Positions 26,468 to 35,442 of a stretch of DNA of 64,000 nt are shown in pieces. The notes beneath the pieces were generated by a model. It was not told the DNA's origin. It searched no databases and was given only the letters and a program-made list of their open reading frames with translations. A program made the position numbers and the translations under genes. The stretch is taken from the NCBI GenBank assembly GCA_045863035.1, contig BTUV01000003.1, positions 102,525 to 166,524 on the forward strand, read 5' to 3'. Each line of letters begins with the position of its first letter. Positions within the stretch are counted from its first letter, which is position 1. Origin of the DNA: H2-BAC3 sp045863035. GTDB taxonomy: Bacteria; Bacteroidota; Ignavibacteria; Ignavibacteriales; Ignavibacteriaceae.

Positions 26468-27127
26468 TTATATAACTTCTGCCCGCAGAGACGCAATTCC
26501 CTCAATCGCTCCGGTGATCACATCGCCTGGCACAACTTTTCCCACTCCCGCAGGGGTTCCGGTAAAAACCAAATCTCCTTCTTCCAGCGTCATTCTCTTT
26601 GAAAGGAATGATACAATCTGTACCGGCTTATAAAGCATCAGATCCAGTTCTGCATCCTGACGGCGGGCTCCGTTCACCTCAAGAGTAATCTTTTCCTTAA
26701 GGGTGAGCTTATGCTTCACCTTAGAAATATAATCAGCCACCATAGCCGAGTCGTCAAAACACTTTGCCAGGGTCCAGGGCTCCCCTTTTTCTTTCAGTTT
26801 CATCTGCCAGTCCCGCAGAGTCATATCCAGCCCGACCGTGTAACCAACAATTGCCTCTTCCGCTTGTTTTTCGTCAGCGTCTTTTATGGTTTTGCCAATG
26901 ACCAGCACCAGCTCAACCTCGTGGTGCATTTCGTCAGACCAGTCCGGCTTCCTCATTTTGCTTCCGTTGGGGATCATTGCCGAGGCGGGTTTGATGAAAA
27001 TCAGGGGAAATTCAGGGACTTCATTCCCCAGTTCGGCTGCGTGGGCAGCGTAATTACGCCCGACACAAACCATCTTGCCGACTTCGTAAGTTTTTGATTC
27101 GTTTTGTTCTTTAATAGTATGTTTCAT
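26468..27127 (-). CDS. Fumarylacetoacetate hydrolase (FAH) family enzyme
   Basis: This 219-residue protein of the FAH/acylpyruvase fold carries GRNYAAHAAELGNEVPE near the start. The metal-binding block HHEVELVLVIGK supplies two Glu, and GLDMTLRDWQ follows. It ends with FTGTPAGVGKV. Related small members act as acylpyruvases or oxaloacetate decarboxylases/tautomerases (the FAHD1 type), which is the likeliest role. It stands alone on the minus strand between two repeat-rich spacers, and its stop codon is part of a repeat array. Confidence 0.88.
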   Translation of the reverse strand: MKHTIKEQNESKTYEVGKMVCVGRNYAAHAAELGNEVPEFPLIFIKPASAMIPNGSKMRKPDWSDEMHHEVELVLVIGKTIKDADEKQAEEAIVGYTVGLDMTLRDWQMKLKEKGEPWTLAKCFDDSAMVADYISKVKHKLTLKEKITLEVNGARRQDAELDLMLYKPVQIVSFLSKRMTLEEGDLVFTGTPAGVGKVVPGDVITGAIEGIASLRAEVI

Positions 27128-27189
27128 TGTTCTTCAGGAAATTATTTGTTGAAAGGTGAAAGATACCAAATTGGCTGTTTTCTTCATTT

Positions 27190-27421
27190 ACCGGGAGAGA
27201 AAAAGGTTTCCCGTTGAATTCACGGAATTTGCACCGGCCGTATTCCGATCCGTTTTAATCCGTGTTGCCCCCGGGCATCCGTTTGAAATCCGAGTCCCAT
27301 CTTGTGAGAAAAAAGGTTTCCCGCAGATCACGCTGATTTACGCAGAATTCATACCAACAATCTTCTGATCAGTTTTAATCCGCGCTGCCTTGGCATCCGT
27401 TTAAAATCCGTGAGCCATGTT
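27190..27421. repeat. Duplicated about 115-bp intergenic segment
   Basis: Two diverged direct copies (27190-27304 and 27308-27421) share AAAAAGGTTTCCCG at the start, TTTTAATCCG in the middle and GCATCCGTTT-AAATCCG near the end. A shorter relative occurs at about 42209-42250. The rest of the 27128-27543 spacer shows no gene. Confidence 0.75.
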
Positions 27422-27543
27422 TCGGGGGAAGCTGCCTGCCGAATACAAACCACGATAAAACAGATTTTCTCTTGTTTATGATTTCTGTGATGTAACTTTG
27501 CAGAGCGATTTAATCAGAAAATGTAAAGCAGCATAAAGCCAGT

Positions 27544-28647
27544 ATGAAACTCATCCCCAATACCGCATCTACGGTAAAGTTCTTTATCGTTATCTCAGGT
27601 ATTGTGCTCCTCGGTCTCACCCTTCAGGAGCTGCAGCATATTTTTCTCCCGTTCATCGTCGCCTATATGTTCTTTTTCCTCTTTTCTCCGCTGAATAACT
27701 GGCTCACGGCAAAGAAGATACCTCTGTTTCTGGTAATCCCTTTTAATCTCGTAATCATAACCGTCATTTTCGCCGGAGCGGGAACAATTCTTTACACTTC
27801 GTTTATTCAGATTGGTGATAACCTTCCCGCATATTACAACAAGCTTAATCTGGTTGTGCGGGAGTTCTCAATTTCGCTTGGCATAAAAGATCCCTATTTC
27901 AGAAAGTTTAATCTTGAGCGGGTGATTGACCGGCTTGATTATAAAACGCTTGCTGCTGATTTCCTTTCTTTCGCGGCCGACCTGACAACCATGGTATTCT
28001 TCATAATAATCTTCTTCGCTTTTATCGTCAGCGGACATAAGGCAATATATACCGCCATCAAAAAGAGGTATGTGACCGAGAAGTCTGCCGACACTGAAGA
28101 GGCAGACAGTTTATCAGAACCGGTATATTACAATGAAGCCCGGCTTGAGGCAACATTCAGGGAAATCACCCAGCAGATTCAGCGGTATATCATTACAAAG
28201 GTATCGATCAATCTGAGCGCGGGGGTGGTTGTGGGTCTTGTGCTCTGGCTGATCGGGCTTGACTTTCCGCTGGTGTGGGGGATTCTCACTGTGCTGCTCA
28301 ATTTTGTTCCGACAATCGGTTCGGTTTTCTCACTGGTTCTGCCGGTTCTTATGGCACTTATTCAGTACGATGCCCCCGGTTACGCGCTGCTCCTTGGTTC
28401 GATCATTATACTTATCCAGACCATTTTCTTTAATGTTCTTGAGCCGGTTTTTGTGGGAAAAAATCTGGGACTTAATCCTATCGCTATTCTGCTTTCGGTA
28501 CTTGTGTGGGGATATATATGGGGTGTTGCCGGTATGCTGCTTGCTGTTCCCCTGACCGCAATTATTAAGATTATGATATCAAACAGTCACAGCCGCAATC
28601 TGCAATTCATCAATGAACTGATGAGCAACAGAGTAAGTCAGCGGTAA
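27544..28647 (+). CDS. AI-2E family transporter (PerM/YdiK type)
   Basis: This 367-residue integral membrane protein has the family layout. Three N-terminal helices come first (about 12-90), then a soluble-looking segment and further helices from about 150. The C-terminal conserved region includes LNFVPTIGSVFSLVLPV and LEPVFVGKNLGLNPIAILLSV. Members are permeases with varied or unknown substrates; autoinducer-2 export was proposed for E. coli TqsA. The proline-rich pore block is intact. The gene is monocistronic and converges on the DUF4922 gene. Confidence 0.9.
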   Translation: MKLIPNTASTVKFFIVISGIVLLGLTLQELQHIFLPFIVAYMFFFLFSPLNNWLTAKKIPLFLVIPFNLVIITVIFAGAGTILYTSFIQIGDNLPAYYNKLNLVVREFSISLGIKDPYFRKFNLERVIDRLDYKTLAADFLSFAADLTTMVFFIIIFFAFIVSGHKAIYTAIKKRYVTEKSADTEEADSLSEPVYYNEARLEATFREITQQIQRYIITKVSINLSAGVVVGLVLWLIGLDFPLVWGILTVLLNFVPTIGSVFSLVLPVLMALIQYDAPGYALLLGSIIILIQTIFFNVLEPVFVGKNLGLNPIAILLSVLVWGYIWGVAGMLLAVPLTAIIKIMISNSHSRNLQFINELMSNRVSQR

Positions 28648-28665
28648 ATAGAAACCCTGAATTCT

Positions 28666-29637
28666 TTACGTTTTGAGTCGGGAGGTATATGCGCTGAATA
28701 TCTCATGCATCCGCACTTCTGAAACAAACACTTCATTAAAGATTGACCCAATAAGATCTTCGCTAATTCTGTCAAAATCTTCTCTTCGCGGGGTGATAAT
28801 TTTTCCGCCAACATCCACAGAAGCGGGGCTTATAACAAAGCGCTCCGGCTCATCAGCAAAATACACATCAGGGCGATGCTTTTTTCTGAGTAATATAAGC
28901 AGATATATATACCCTGTGCTCTTCTCCTTAAACGATACGATATTCATCATCGGCTCAGCTCCTTCACCGTTGAATGTTTCGTAAAATGAAATAAACGATT
29001 CAACCTCAGCGATAAAAGATTCTCTACAAGCAGCATCGGTAAGCGTAAAACGTATATATGTTCTTAACCCATCAGCTATTCCGTCAAAAGAAAATCCATT
29101 CCTCATCACAGCATTTGCATGAACAGGTAGTCCGGATACTTCTTTTTCCATCGGCATAAATCCGGCAGTACCCATCTGAAAATGATGATGGTCAGGCGCT
29201 GAGGCCCCGCATCGTGGTCCGTTATAAAAAACAGAGTAAGCATCACCAAATTCCATAGTCATATCAACCATTGCGGCAACCTCACCGCCTATGTTCTGAT
29301 TAACATGCGAGGTCTTTGGTATGGTAAAATGTTCAGGGAATATGGGGAAGGGATTAATCAGAACAACATATTCAGCATCAAACGGAAAATCATGCTGCTC
29401 TTTCGGGCGGTTCTCCCGGCAGAGAAAACATTTGCGCTCAGATATACTTTTTGTATCAACCTTCGCGGCGGTAGATACAATCCTCCCCGGATTAAACTGC
29501 ACTTTAACAATATTTCCCCTCACGGTAAATTCTTTTACTATGCAGTTTTTCAGTGCGGTAAAATTATCCCCGGCAAGCGACCACTCAGCCGTCTGCCGGG
29601 TAAAAAATTCCTGAAGTTTGGTAAGTTTAGAAGACAT
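28666..29637 (-). CDS. DUF4922 protein, HIT/GalT-like nucleotidyl phosphorylase candidate
   Basis: This 323-residue protein carries features of the histidine-triad/GalT superfamily. They are CFLC at 70-73 (possible zinc site), INPFPIFPEHFTIP at 94-107, and the active-site-like HHHFQ at 150-154. The last resembles HxHFQ of GDP-L-galactose phosphorylase and the Ap4A phosphorylase motif. By analogy it may cleave a nucleotide-sugar or dinucleotide with phosphate. That is inference: the family has no settled function known to me. It follows a glycosyltransferase by 25 bp in one operon. Confidence 0.72.
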   Translation of the reverse strand: MSSKLTKLQEFFTRQTAEWSLAGDNFTALKNCIVKEFTVRGNIVKVQFNPGRIVSTAAKVDTKSISERKCFLCRENRPKEQHDFPFDAEYVVLINPFPIFPEHFTIPKTSHVNQNIGGEVAAMVDMTMEFGDAYSVFYNGPRCGASAPDHHHFQMGTAGFMPMEKEVSGLPVHANAVMRNGFSFDGIADGLRTYIRFTLTDAACRESFIAEVESFISFYETFNGEGAEPMMNIVSFKEKSTGYIYLLILLRKKHRPDVYFADEPERFVISPASVDVGGKIITPRREDFDRISEDLIGSIFNEVFVSEVRMHEIFSAYTSRLKT

Positions 29638-29662
29638 CAGAAATATATTTCAGCACTTCAAA

Positions 29663-31126
29663 TTATAAGAGACCGCTGTTCTTCCGGATGCGCGCCAGAA
29701 GTTCAAAGGTGCGCACTTTATCCTTATAGAAGTTATGTGTATTCTGCTGCTGAATGGTCAGAGAAGCGTCAGTGTTCCCTTCCCATCTGCGGCACAGATA
29801 CACCGGTTCGTATATACGGGCTATCTGATAGGTACGGCTGATTGCAATTGCCGCGGCATAATCCTCACCGTAACTGGTGTTTGGCAGATTAAGTTCGCGC
29901 AAGACCGGAGTATAAAATGCACGCGGTGCGCCGAGTCCGTTTATGCGCAAAGCATTATTGCGTCCGTTGTCAGGTGTCCATTCTTTATGGTCAATAATTC
30001 CGGGTGGAATCTCTTCCAATTTAAAGTTAGTCATCTGATAACTGCCGATAACCATTGCTGCTTTTTCTTCATGGAACTTTGCAACAATTCTGGCGAGCGT
30101 TGTCTCATCTTTATATAAGTCATCACTGTCAAGCTGAACCGCAAAACGGCCGCACTCTTTGTGATGCACGGCAGTATTCCAGCAGCCACCGATGCCTAAA
30201 TCTTTTCTTTCAGGTATCAGGTGAACAAGCCGGCTGTCTTTTGCGGCAAGTTCTTTTAATATATCAGTTGTACCATCATCAGAGAAGTTATCAACCACAA
30301 TGATATTAAACGGAAAATCTGTTTTCTGATTGAGTACCGAGTTCACTGCATCGGCAACAGTTTTTACACGGTTCTTAACCGGAATAATAACCGATGCTTC
30401 ATGGGTAAATCCTGTTGCAAACTCAACCGGCTTAAATACCGGTTCAAGATATCCGCCAATCCGTTTAAGGTGCAGAGTGCAGGCCTGTTCCATTTCAATC
30501 TGATACGCGCGGTTTTTCGGATCAACATAATCAAACAATTTTTCGCCTGATTTACGGGTATCAGATTCAACTTTTGTATATAGATACTCGCCAATCCTGA
30601 GCGGCAGGTTTTCAGCACTTAGCCGCAGACGCATATCATAAAGCCCCGCAAAGGTGAATTCTGTTTTCTCAGCAATGATAGCTCTTCTGAACGATGCAGT
30701 ATGAAACAACAACAGCGCTCCGAAATCGAAATCATCACGCAGACTCCCGTACTGATAATCAATCACAGGATGCACACTTCTTGCTTCACCGGCCAGTTCA
30801 TAATAATCAGAGTAAAGCATTGCTGCTCCGCTCATTTCTGCTGACTGCAAGAAACGCTCAACGGCGAACTGCCCCATCTCGATTTTTGTTTCCTGGCGGA
30901 TGAAAAAGAAATATTCATCGGCGGCATTCCTGGCAGCAAGTTCCATTGTTTCAGAAGAAAGTAATCCTCCGCCTGAAACCAGCGTGGTGGTTTCAGGCAG
31001 GGTAAGTTCGCTGTCTGATGTAATGAGATATATACTGCCAACGTGAGCTGAAGCACGCAGACTCGCAATGGTCTCTTTGGTGAATTCCTGTCCGCTATAC
31101 GGGAGAAAAACAGATACTTTTTTCAT
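29663..31126 (-). CDS. Two-module glycosyltransferase (family 2 C-terminal domain)
   Basis: This is a 487-residue protein. Residues 244-400 are a clear GT-A family 2 domain, with ASVIIPVKNR at 244-253, VDNFSDDGT at 278-286 and the metal-binding DSDD at 333-336. Residues 1-200 look like a degenerate second GT-A domain that lacks a clear DxD (VSVFLPYSGQEF, FFFIRQETKIE). It has no membrane helix, so transfer probably occurs in the cytoplasm. It lies between an FKBP gene (13 bp) and DUF4922 (25 bp), suggesting a sugar-nucleotide/glycosylation role for the pair. Confidence 0.82.
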   Translation of the reverse strand: MKKVSVFLPYSGQEFTKETIASLRASAHVGSIYLITSDSELTLPETTTLVSGGGLLSSETMELAARNAADEYFFFIRQETKIEMGQFAVERFLQSAEMSGAAMLYSDYYELAGEARSVHPVIDYQYGSLRDDFDFGALLLFHTASFRRAIIAEKTEFTFAGLYDMRLRLSAENLPLRIGEYLYTKVESDTRKSGEKLFDYVDPKNRAYQIEMEQACTLHLKRIGGYLEPVFKPVEFATGFTHEASVIIPVKNRVKTVADAVNSVLNQKTDFPFNIIVVDNFSDDGTTDILKELAAKDSRLVHLIPERKDLGIGGCWNTAVHHKECGRFAVQLDSDDLYKDETTLARIVAKFHEEKAAMVIGSYQMTNFKLEEIPPGIIDHKEWTPDNGRNNALRINGLGAPRAFYTPVLRELNLPNTSYGEDYAAAIAISRTYQIARIYEPVYLCRRWEGNTDASLTIQQQNTHNFYKDKVRTFELLARIRKNSGLL

Positions 31127-31139
31127 GTCTGAAATAAAT

Positions 31140-31838
31140 TTAGTTTACTTTAAGCAGTTCGATGGTAAAAATCAGAGTAGCGTTCGGTCCGATATCAGCG
31201 CCGGCGCCTCTTTCACCATAAGCGAGGTTTGAAGGAATATATACTTCCCATTTGTCGCCTTCTTTCATAAGCTGAAGAACTTCTGTCCAGCCGGCTATTA
31301 CACCATTCACGGGAAACTGAATTGGTTCGCCTCTCTGGTAAGATTCATCAAATACGGTTCCGTCAATCAGTGAGCCGCGGTAGTGAGTGGTTACTTTATC
31401 AGTAGCTTTTGGTGATTTGCCGCTGCCTTTGGTTATTACCTTATACTGCAGGCCGCTTGCCAGTGTTACCACACCTTCTTTTTTTGCGTTATCAGCCAGG
31501 AATTTTTCACCGGCTTCTTTATTGGTTTTTCCTATCACTTGGTTTTTTTCATCCTTTTTTGCCATTAATTCAGTCTGGTAGCGCACCATAACATCCTGCA
31601 TTTCATCCTCGGTCAGGACGGTGCTTGAGTCCAACATCGCATCCCGCATCCCCATGTAGAGCATTTTGAGGTCAACATCCAGGTCATTCATTTTGAGGTT
31701 TTTGCCGATATCAGCGCCTATACTATAAGAAACGCTGTCCTTCTGGGTCTTAAAATCACTTTTGGAAACTTTAGCATCCTGGCAGGAAACAACGCCAAGC
31801 CCCGCAACCAGCAGGACGGCAATCATGTTAAATTTCAT
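31140..31838 (-). CDS. FKBP-type peptidyl-prolyl isomerase, lipoprotein
   Basis: This 232-residue protein begins with a lipoprotein signal and lipobox (GVVSC, lipidated C19). An FkpA/Mip-like helical dimerisation region follows (about 25-120), then an FKBP domain (about 125-232, VTTHYRGSLIDGTVFDESY, ANLAYGERGAG). It speeds proline isomerisation of exported proteins in the envelope. It is first in a minus-strand operon with the glycosyltransferase. Confidence 0.92.
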   Translation of the reverse strand: MKFNMIAVLLVAGLGVVSCQDAKVSKSDFKTQKDSVSYSIGADIGKNLKMNDLDVDLKMLYMGMRDAMLDSSTVLTEDEMQDVMVRYQTELMAKKDEKNQVIGKTNKEAGEKFLADNAKKEGVVTLASGLQYKVITKGSGKSPKATDKVTTHYRGSLIDGTVFDESYQRGEPIQFPVNGVIAGWTEVLQLMKEGDKWEVYIPSNLAYGERGAGADIGPNATLIFTIELLKVN

Positions 31839-32057
31839 TCGATCTCCGAAAATTTTAAAATAAATTAGCCATAAAGATAAGCATGCTTCGCCTGATTAAA
31901 AACAGAAGAAAAAGCGGATACCCGGAGGAGGAAAATCCCGCTGCCCGGTTAATTTTCACATAGATTTCTTTTACCCGGTTCGGCTGTTTCCGAAATTTTT
32001 AATCAGAAGAATTCTTACATCTTTCATTAAAAATGTGGCATTTTGCATATTTCTTTC

Positions 32058-32065
32058 TAATTTTG
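32058..32065 (+). promoter_or_regulatory. Possible -7 promoter element for the restriction-modification gene
   Basis: TAATTTTG matches the Bacteroidota -7 consensus TAnnTTTG exactly, 71 bases before the start codon. No good TTG was found at the expected -33 distance. Confidence 0.35.
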
Positions 32066-32136
32066 GAAAACAATAATTTACTTGCTATTCAGTTGAATGG
32101 GACAATTACCAGACCTGTTAGGCGCCAAAACATATT

Positions 32137-35127
32137 ATGACAGAAAAAGAAGCAGCATTTAATAAAATTTCACAGCTCGTTCAGAGATTTGAGCAGCAGA
32201 TTGACAGTTACAAAAAATCTGACTATAACGAAACCCTGACCCGGCGCGATTTTATTGATCCCTTCTTCAAAGCGCTTGGGTGGGATATTGACAATGAGAA
32301 CGGGTATGCCGAAAGCTACCGGGAAGTGATTCACGAAGACAAATTAAAAATCGGGAGTGCAACCAAGGCGCCAGACTATTCCTTTAGACTCCCCGGCGGG
32401 AAAAAACTTTTTTTTGTTGAAGCAAAAAAGCCCAGCATAGCGGTTAAAGATGAGATTCACCCCGCATACCAGGTGCGCAGATACGGCTGGAGCGCAAAAC
32501 TACCCATCAGTATTATTACCGATTTTGAAGAATTTGCCATTTATGACTGCACTAAAAAGCCGAAACCAACCGATAAAGCATCAGTAGCCAGGGTTAAATA
32601 CTTTACCTTTCACGATTATCTTTCTGAATTTGACTTCTTTTGGGAAACATTCAGCAAAGAATCAGTCCTAAAGGGGAGTTTTGATAAATTCATAAAAAGT
32701 GATACTAATAAAAGGGGTACTGCTTCGGTTGATAAGGAGTTCTTGTTTTCACTCGATAGCTGGCGGACAATTCTTGCCCTAAACATCAGCAAGAATAACA
32801 AATCACTCAGCGAAGATGAAATTAACTTTTTGGTGCAGCAAACACTTGACAGGATTATTTTTCTGAGAATCGCCGAGGATAGGGGTGTTGAAAATTACGG
32901 GGCACTAAAGGATTGCCTGACAAAAGGAGAGTATTACCAGAATATTTTAAACCTATTCTCCCACGCCGATCAAAAATACAATTCCGGTTTGTTTGATTTC
33001 AAAAGAGATACAATAAGCGGTTCTATTACTATAGATAATAAAGCAATCAAAAATATAATCAATGAACTTTATTATCCTGAAAGCCCCTATGAGTTTTCTG
33101 TTTTATCAGTTGAAATACTTGGCAGTGCATACGAGCAATTTCTTGGTAAGACAATCGTAATAGACAAAGCGCACAAAGTAAAAATTGAAGAAAAGCCGGA
33201 AGTCAGAAAAGCAGGCGGTGTTTATTATACTCCGCAATACATTGTGGAGTATATTGTTAATAACACAGTCGGTAAATTAGTCGAGGGAAAAACACCAGAG
33301 CAAGTAAGTGAAATAAAGATAGTTGACCCGGCTTGTGGCAGCGGAAGTTTCCTTTTGGGCGCTTATCAATTCTTGTTGGATTGGCACAGAAATTTTTATA
33401 ATTCTACCGGTTCCGGTACCTTACCCGGAAAAGGAAAAAAAGAAGACGTACTAAGACCAGATGGAAATTTAACAACCTCAGAAAAAAAGCGAATTCTGCT
33501 TAACAATATCTATGGCGTTGATATTGATGTTAATGCAGTAGAGGTAACCAAACTTAGTTTGTTGTTAAAATGCCTTGAAGGCGAAACAGAAGCGAGTATC
33601 TCCGCCCAGCTTCGGTTGTTTAATGAGAGAGTGCTGCCTACACTGGATAACAACATAAAAAGCGGTAATAGTCTGGTTGACACTGATTTTTACGAAAACG
33701 AGCTGGATTTCGGCGAAGAAAAGAAAATTAAACCGTTTAACTGGCAAAAGGCCTTTCCGGAAGTCTTCAACAGAAAGAAAAAAATAAACTCTAAAGAAGA
33801 ATTAAAGCATATCGCCATTAATGTCAGGAAACATGCCGAAAAAGCAATGGAATACGCACAGGAATTAGAGGATAAATTAACTTCGGTATTAGAACCAGAG
33901 ATTGATTACACAATGGGCGGAGGATTTGATGCAGTTATTGGAAATCCGCCTTATGTCCTACTCGAAGGCGATCACAGAGACGATAAATTGAGTCAATATT
34001 TTAGAAGAAAGTTTTTTGGTGCATCTTATAAAATCGACCTATATCATCTGTTTCTGGAAAAGGGATTAAATCTATTAAATCCACAAGGAATCATTGGACA
34101 TATTACTCCCAGTAATTATTTGAGTAATAATGGTTTAGTTACCTTAAGATCGTTTATTCTGAAAAATTCCCAAATCGAAGTGCTTGATGTTATTGAAGGT
34201 AGTGTGTTTGTGGGGGCTTCAGTTGATACATTAATAACGATATTGAGTAGGGTGCGAAAAAACAGTAATTCAATTTTTAGAAAGTCAAAGTGGGATTTAA
34301 AGAAATTAAACATATTACGGGAATTAGAATTTAATCAAAATGATTTTTTAGAAAATGAAGGCTATGTTTTTATTGTAAAGTTACAGAAAATTGAGATTAG
34401 GAGAAAAGTATTTGAGCTTGCAGATCAGTTTTATGTGAAATTCGGAATGCAACTCCGAGACCGAAAATTATTTGAGGGGGACGTAATAACTACAGAACAA
34501 ACTCATCTCATCACAGAATATCATAAGCCTTGCTATACCGGGAAAAATATTACACGATGGAGAATGAATTACAGCAATTTGTTGGCTTACTTTAATCCAG
34601 AAGCAAAACGTGGAGGTTGTTGGGATGAAAGAATTCATTTCGCCAATCCCAAGATAATTATTAGGCAAATAGGAGAATACCCTGTTTGTGCTCTCGATGA
34701 AAAAGGATATTGCTGTCTTAACACTGCATTTATGTTAGTCCCAAAACCAGAGAGTAACCTGAATGTCTATTTTCTAATTGGCGTTTTAAATTCTGCATTC
34801 ATACGGCATTTTTGGTTAAATAATTTTTCTGATCAGAGGACAACTTTTCCTAAAATCAAAGGGAGATATATTGAACTTTTACCAATTCCAGTAATTGATA
34901 TAAATAATCCTATTGACTTTAAGATTTACACATCAATTACTGAAGATGTAAAGCAGATTAGTGGCCTTGTTGAAAGAAAATTTGAGTCTCGATTATCCAG
35001 CGAGCATGACTTGATAGACAGTAAAGTTGCGTTTATTGAGGATCGCTTAAGCAAAAAAGTCTTTGAGTTATATGGTTTAAATGAGGCAGAGATTAAATCT
35101 ATATTGAACGAATCCAAACTTCTTTAA
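32137..35127 (+). CDS. Single-chain restriction-modification enzyme (type IIG/Eco57I-like)
   Basis: A 996-residue fusion. Residues about 30-170 are an HsdR_N-like nuclease with the PD-(D/E)xK motif as PD at 79-80 and EAK at 95-97. A helical linker precedes an N6-adenine methyltransferase with motif I DPACGSGSF (about 396-404) and motif IV NPPY (about 603-606). The C-terminal third (about 720-996) is a TaqI-like target-recognition domain. It can cut and methylate DNA in one chain and needs no partner gene. AT content is higher than in its neighbours, and the hexamer TATATA, frequent elsewhere, is absent. Both suggest recent horizontal arrival. No BREX genes are nearby, so it is not PglX. Confidence 0.9.
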   Translation: MTEKEAAFNKISQLVQRFEQQIDSYKKSDYNETLTRRDFIDPFFKALGWDIDNENGYAESYREVIHEDKLKIGSATKAPDYSFRLPGGKKLFFVEAKKPSIAVKDEIHPAYQVRRYGWSAKLPISIITDFEEFAIYDCTKKPKPTDKASVARVKYFTFHDYLSEFDFFWETFSKESVLKGSFDKFIKSDTNKRGTASVDKEFLFSLDSWRTILALNISKNNKSLSEDEINFLVQQTLDRIIFLRIAEDRGVENYGALKDCLTKGEYYQNILNLFSHADQKYNSGLFDFKRDTISGSITIDNKAIKNIINELYYPESPYEFSVLSVEILGSAYEQFLGKTIVIDKAHKVKIEEKPEVRKAGGVYYTPQYIVEYIVNNTVGKLVEGKTPEQVSEIKIVDPACGSGSFLLGAYQFLLDWHRNFYNSTGSGTLPGKGKKEDVLRPDGNLTTSEKKRILLNNIYGVDIDVNAVEVTKLSLLLKCLEGETEASISAQLRLFNERVLPTLDNNIKSGNSLVDTDFYENELDFGEEKKIKPFNWQKAFPEVFNRKKKINSKEELKHIAINVRKHAEKAMEYAQELEDKLTSVLEPEIDYTMGGGFDAVIGNPPYVLLEGDHRDDKLSQYFRRKFFGASYKIDLYHLFLEKGLNLLNPQGIIGHITPSNYLSNNGLVTLRSFILKNSQIEVLDVIEGSVFVGASVDTLITILSRVRKNSNSIFRKSKWDLKKLNILRELEFNQNDFLENEGYVFIVKLQKIEIRRKVFELADQFYVKFGMQLRDRKLFEGDVITTEQTHLITEYHKPCYTGKNITRWRMNYSNLLAYFNPEAKRGGCWDERIHFANPKIIIRQIGEYPVCALDEKGYCCLNTAFMLVPKPESNLNVYFLIGVLNSAFIRHFWLNNFSDQRTTFPKIKGRYIELLPIPVIDINNPIDFKIYTSITEDVKQISGLVERKFESRLSSEHDLIDSKVAFIEDRLSKKVFELYGLNEAEIKSILNESKLL

Positions 35128-35136
35128 GCTAAATTT

Positions 35137-35165
35137 CAAACTGATAATCAGTTTGTTTTAAGTTT
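35137..35165 (+). terminator. Intrinsic terminator after the restriction-modification gene
   Basis: Arms CAAACTG (35137-35143) and CAGTTTG (35149-35155) are followed by TTTTAAGTTTT, starting 10 bases after the stop codon. Confidence 0.6.
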
Positions 35166-35442
35166 TCCATTTATTCCAACCGGAATAAGATTGAATATAG
35201 TGCCGAAAGAATCTGGGATAACTAATTGAATAATTCTAAAAGACTTTATTGAAATCACTGCAATTCTTAGGGAACCATCCTAAAATTCTCGTCAGCGTCA
35301 TTGGCGACACGGGTTCAAACGGGTGTGGTTTTGCCGATCTACTATTATTAGGTCACCCGCGTTGCGGGTTAAAAAGACATGGATGATTACCTGAATTCCA
35401 ATTTAAGCCTTCTTTTTCCGAACCATTCGGCATTTCTTTTCT
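35166..35442. other. Spacer between convergent genes
   Basis: No gene seen. It contains a degenerate repeat-like stretch (GTCACCCGCGTTGCGGGTT near 35355, itself a small palindrome) resembling the dispersed intergenic repeats elsewhere in the window. Confidence 0.4.

Noticed and set aside
32137..35127. Restriction-modification enzyme considered as BREX PglX
   Set aside because: It carries its own N-terminal PD-(D/E)xK nuclease and no BREX genes (pglZ, brxC, brxL) are nearby.
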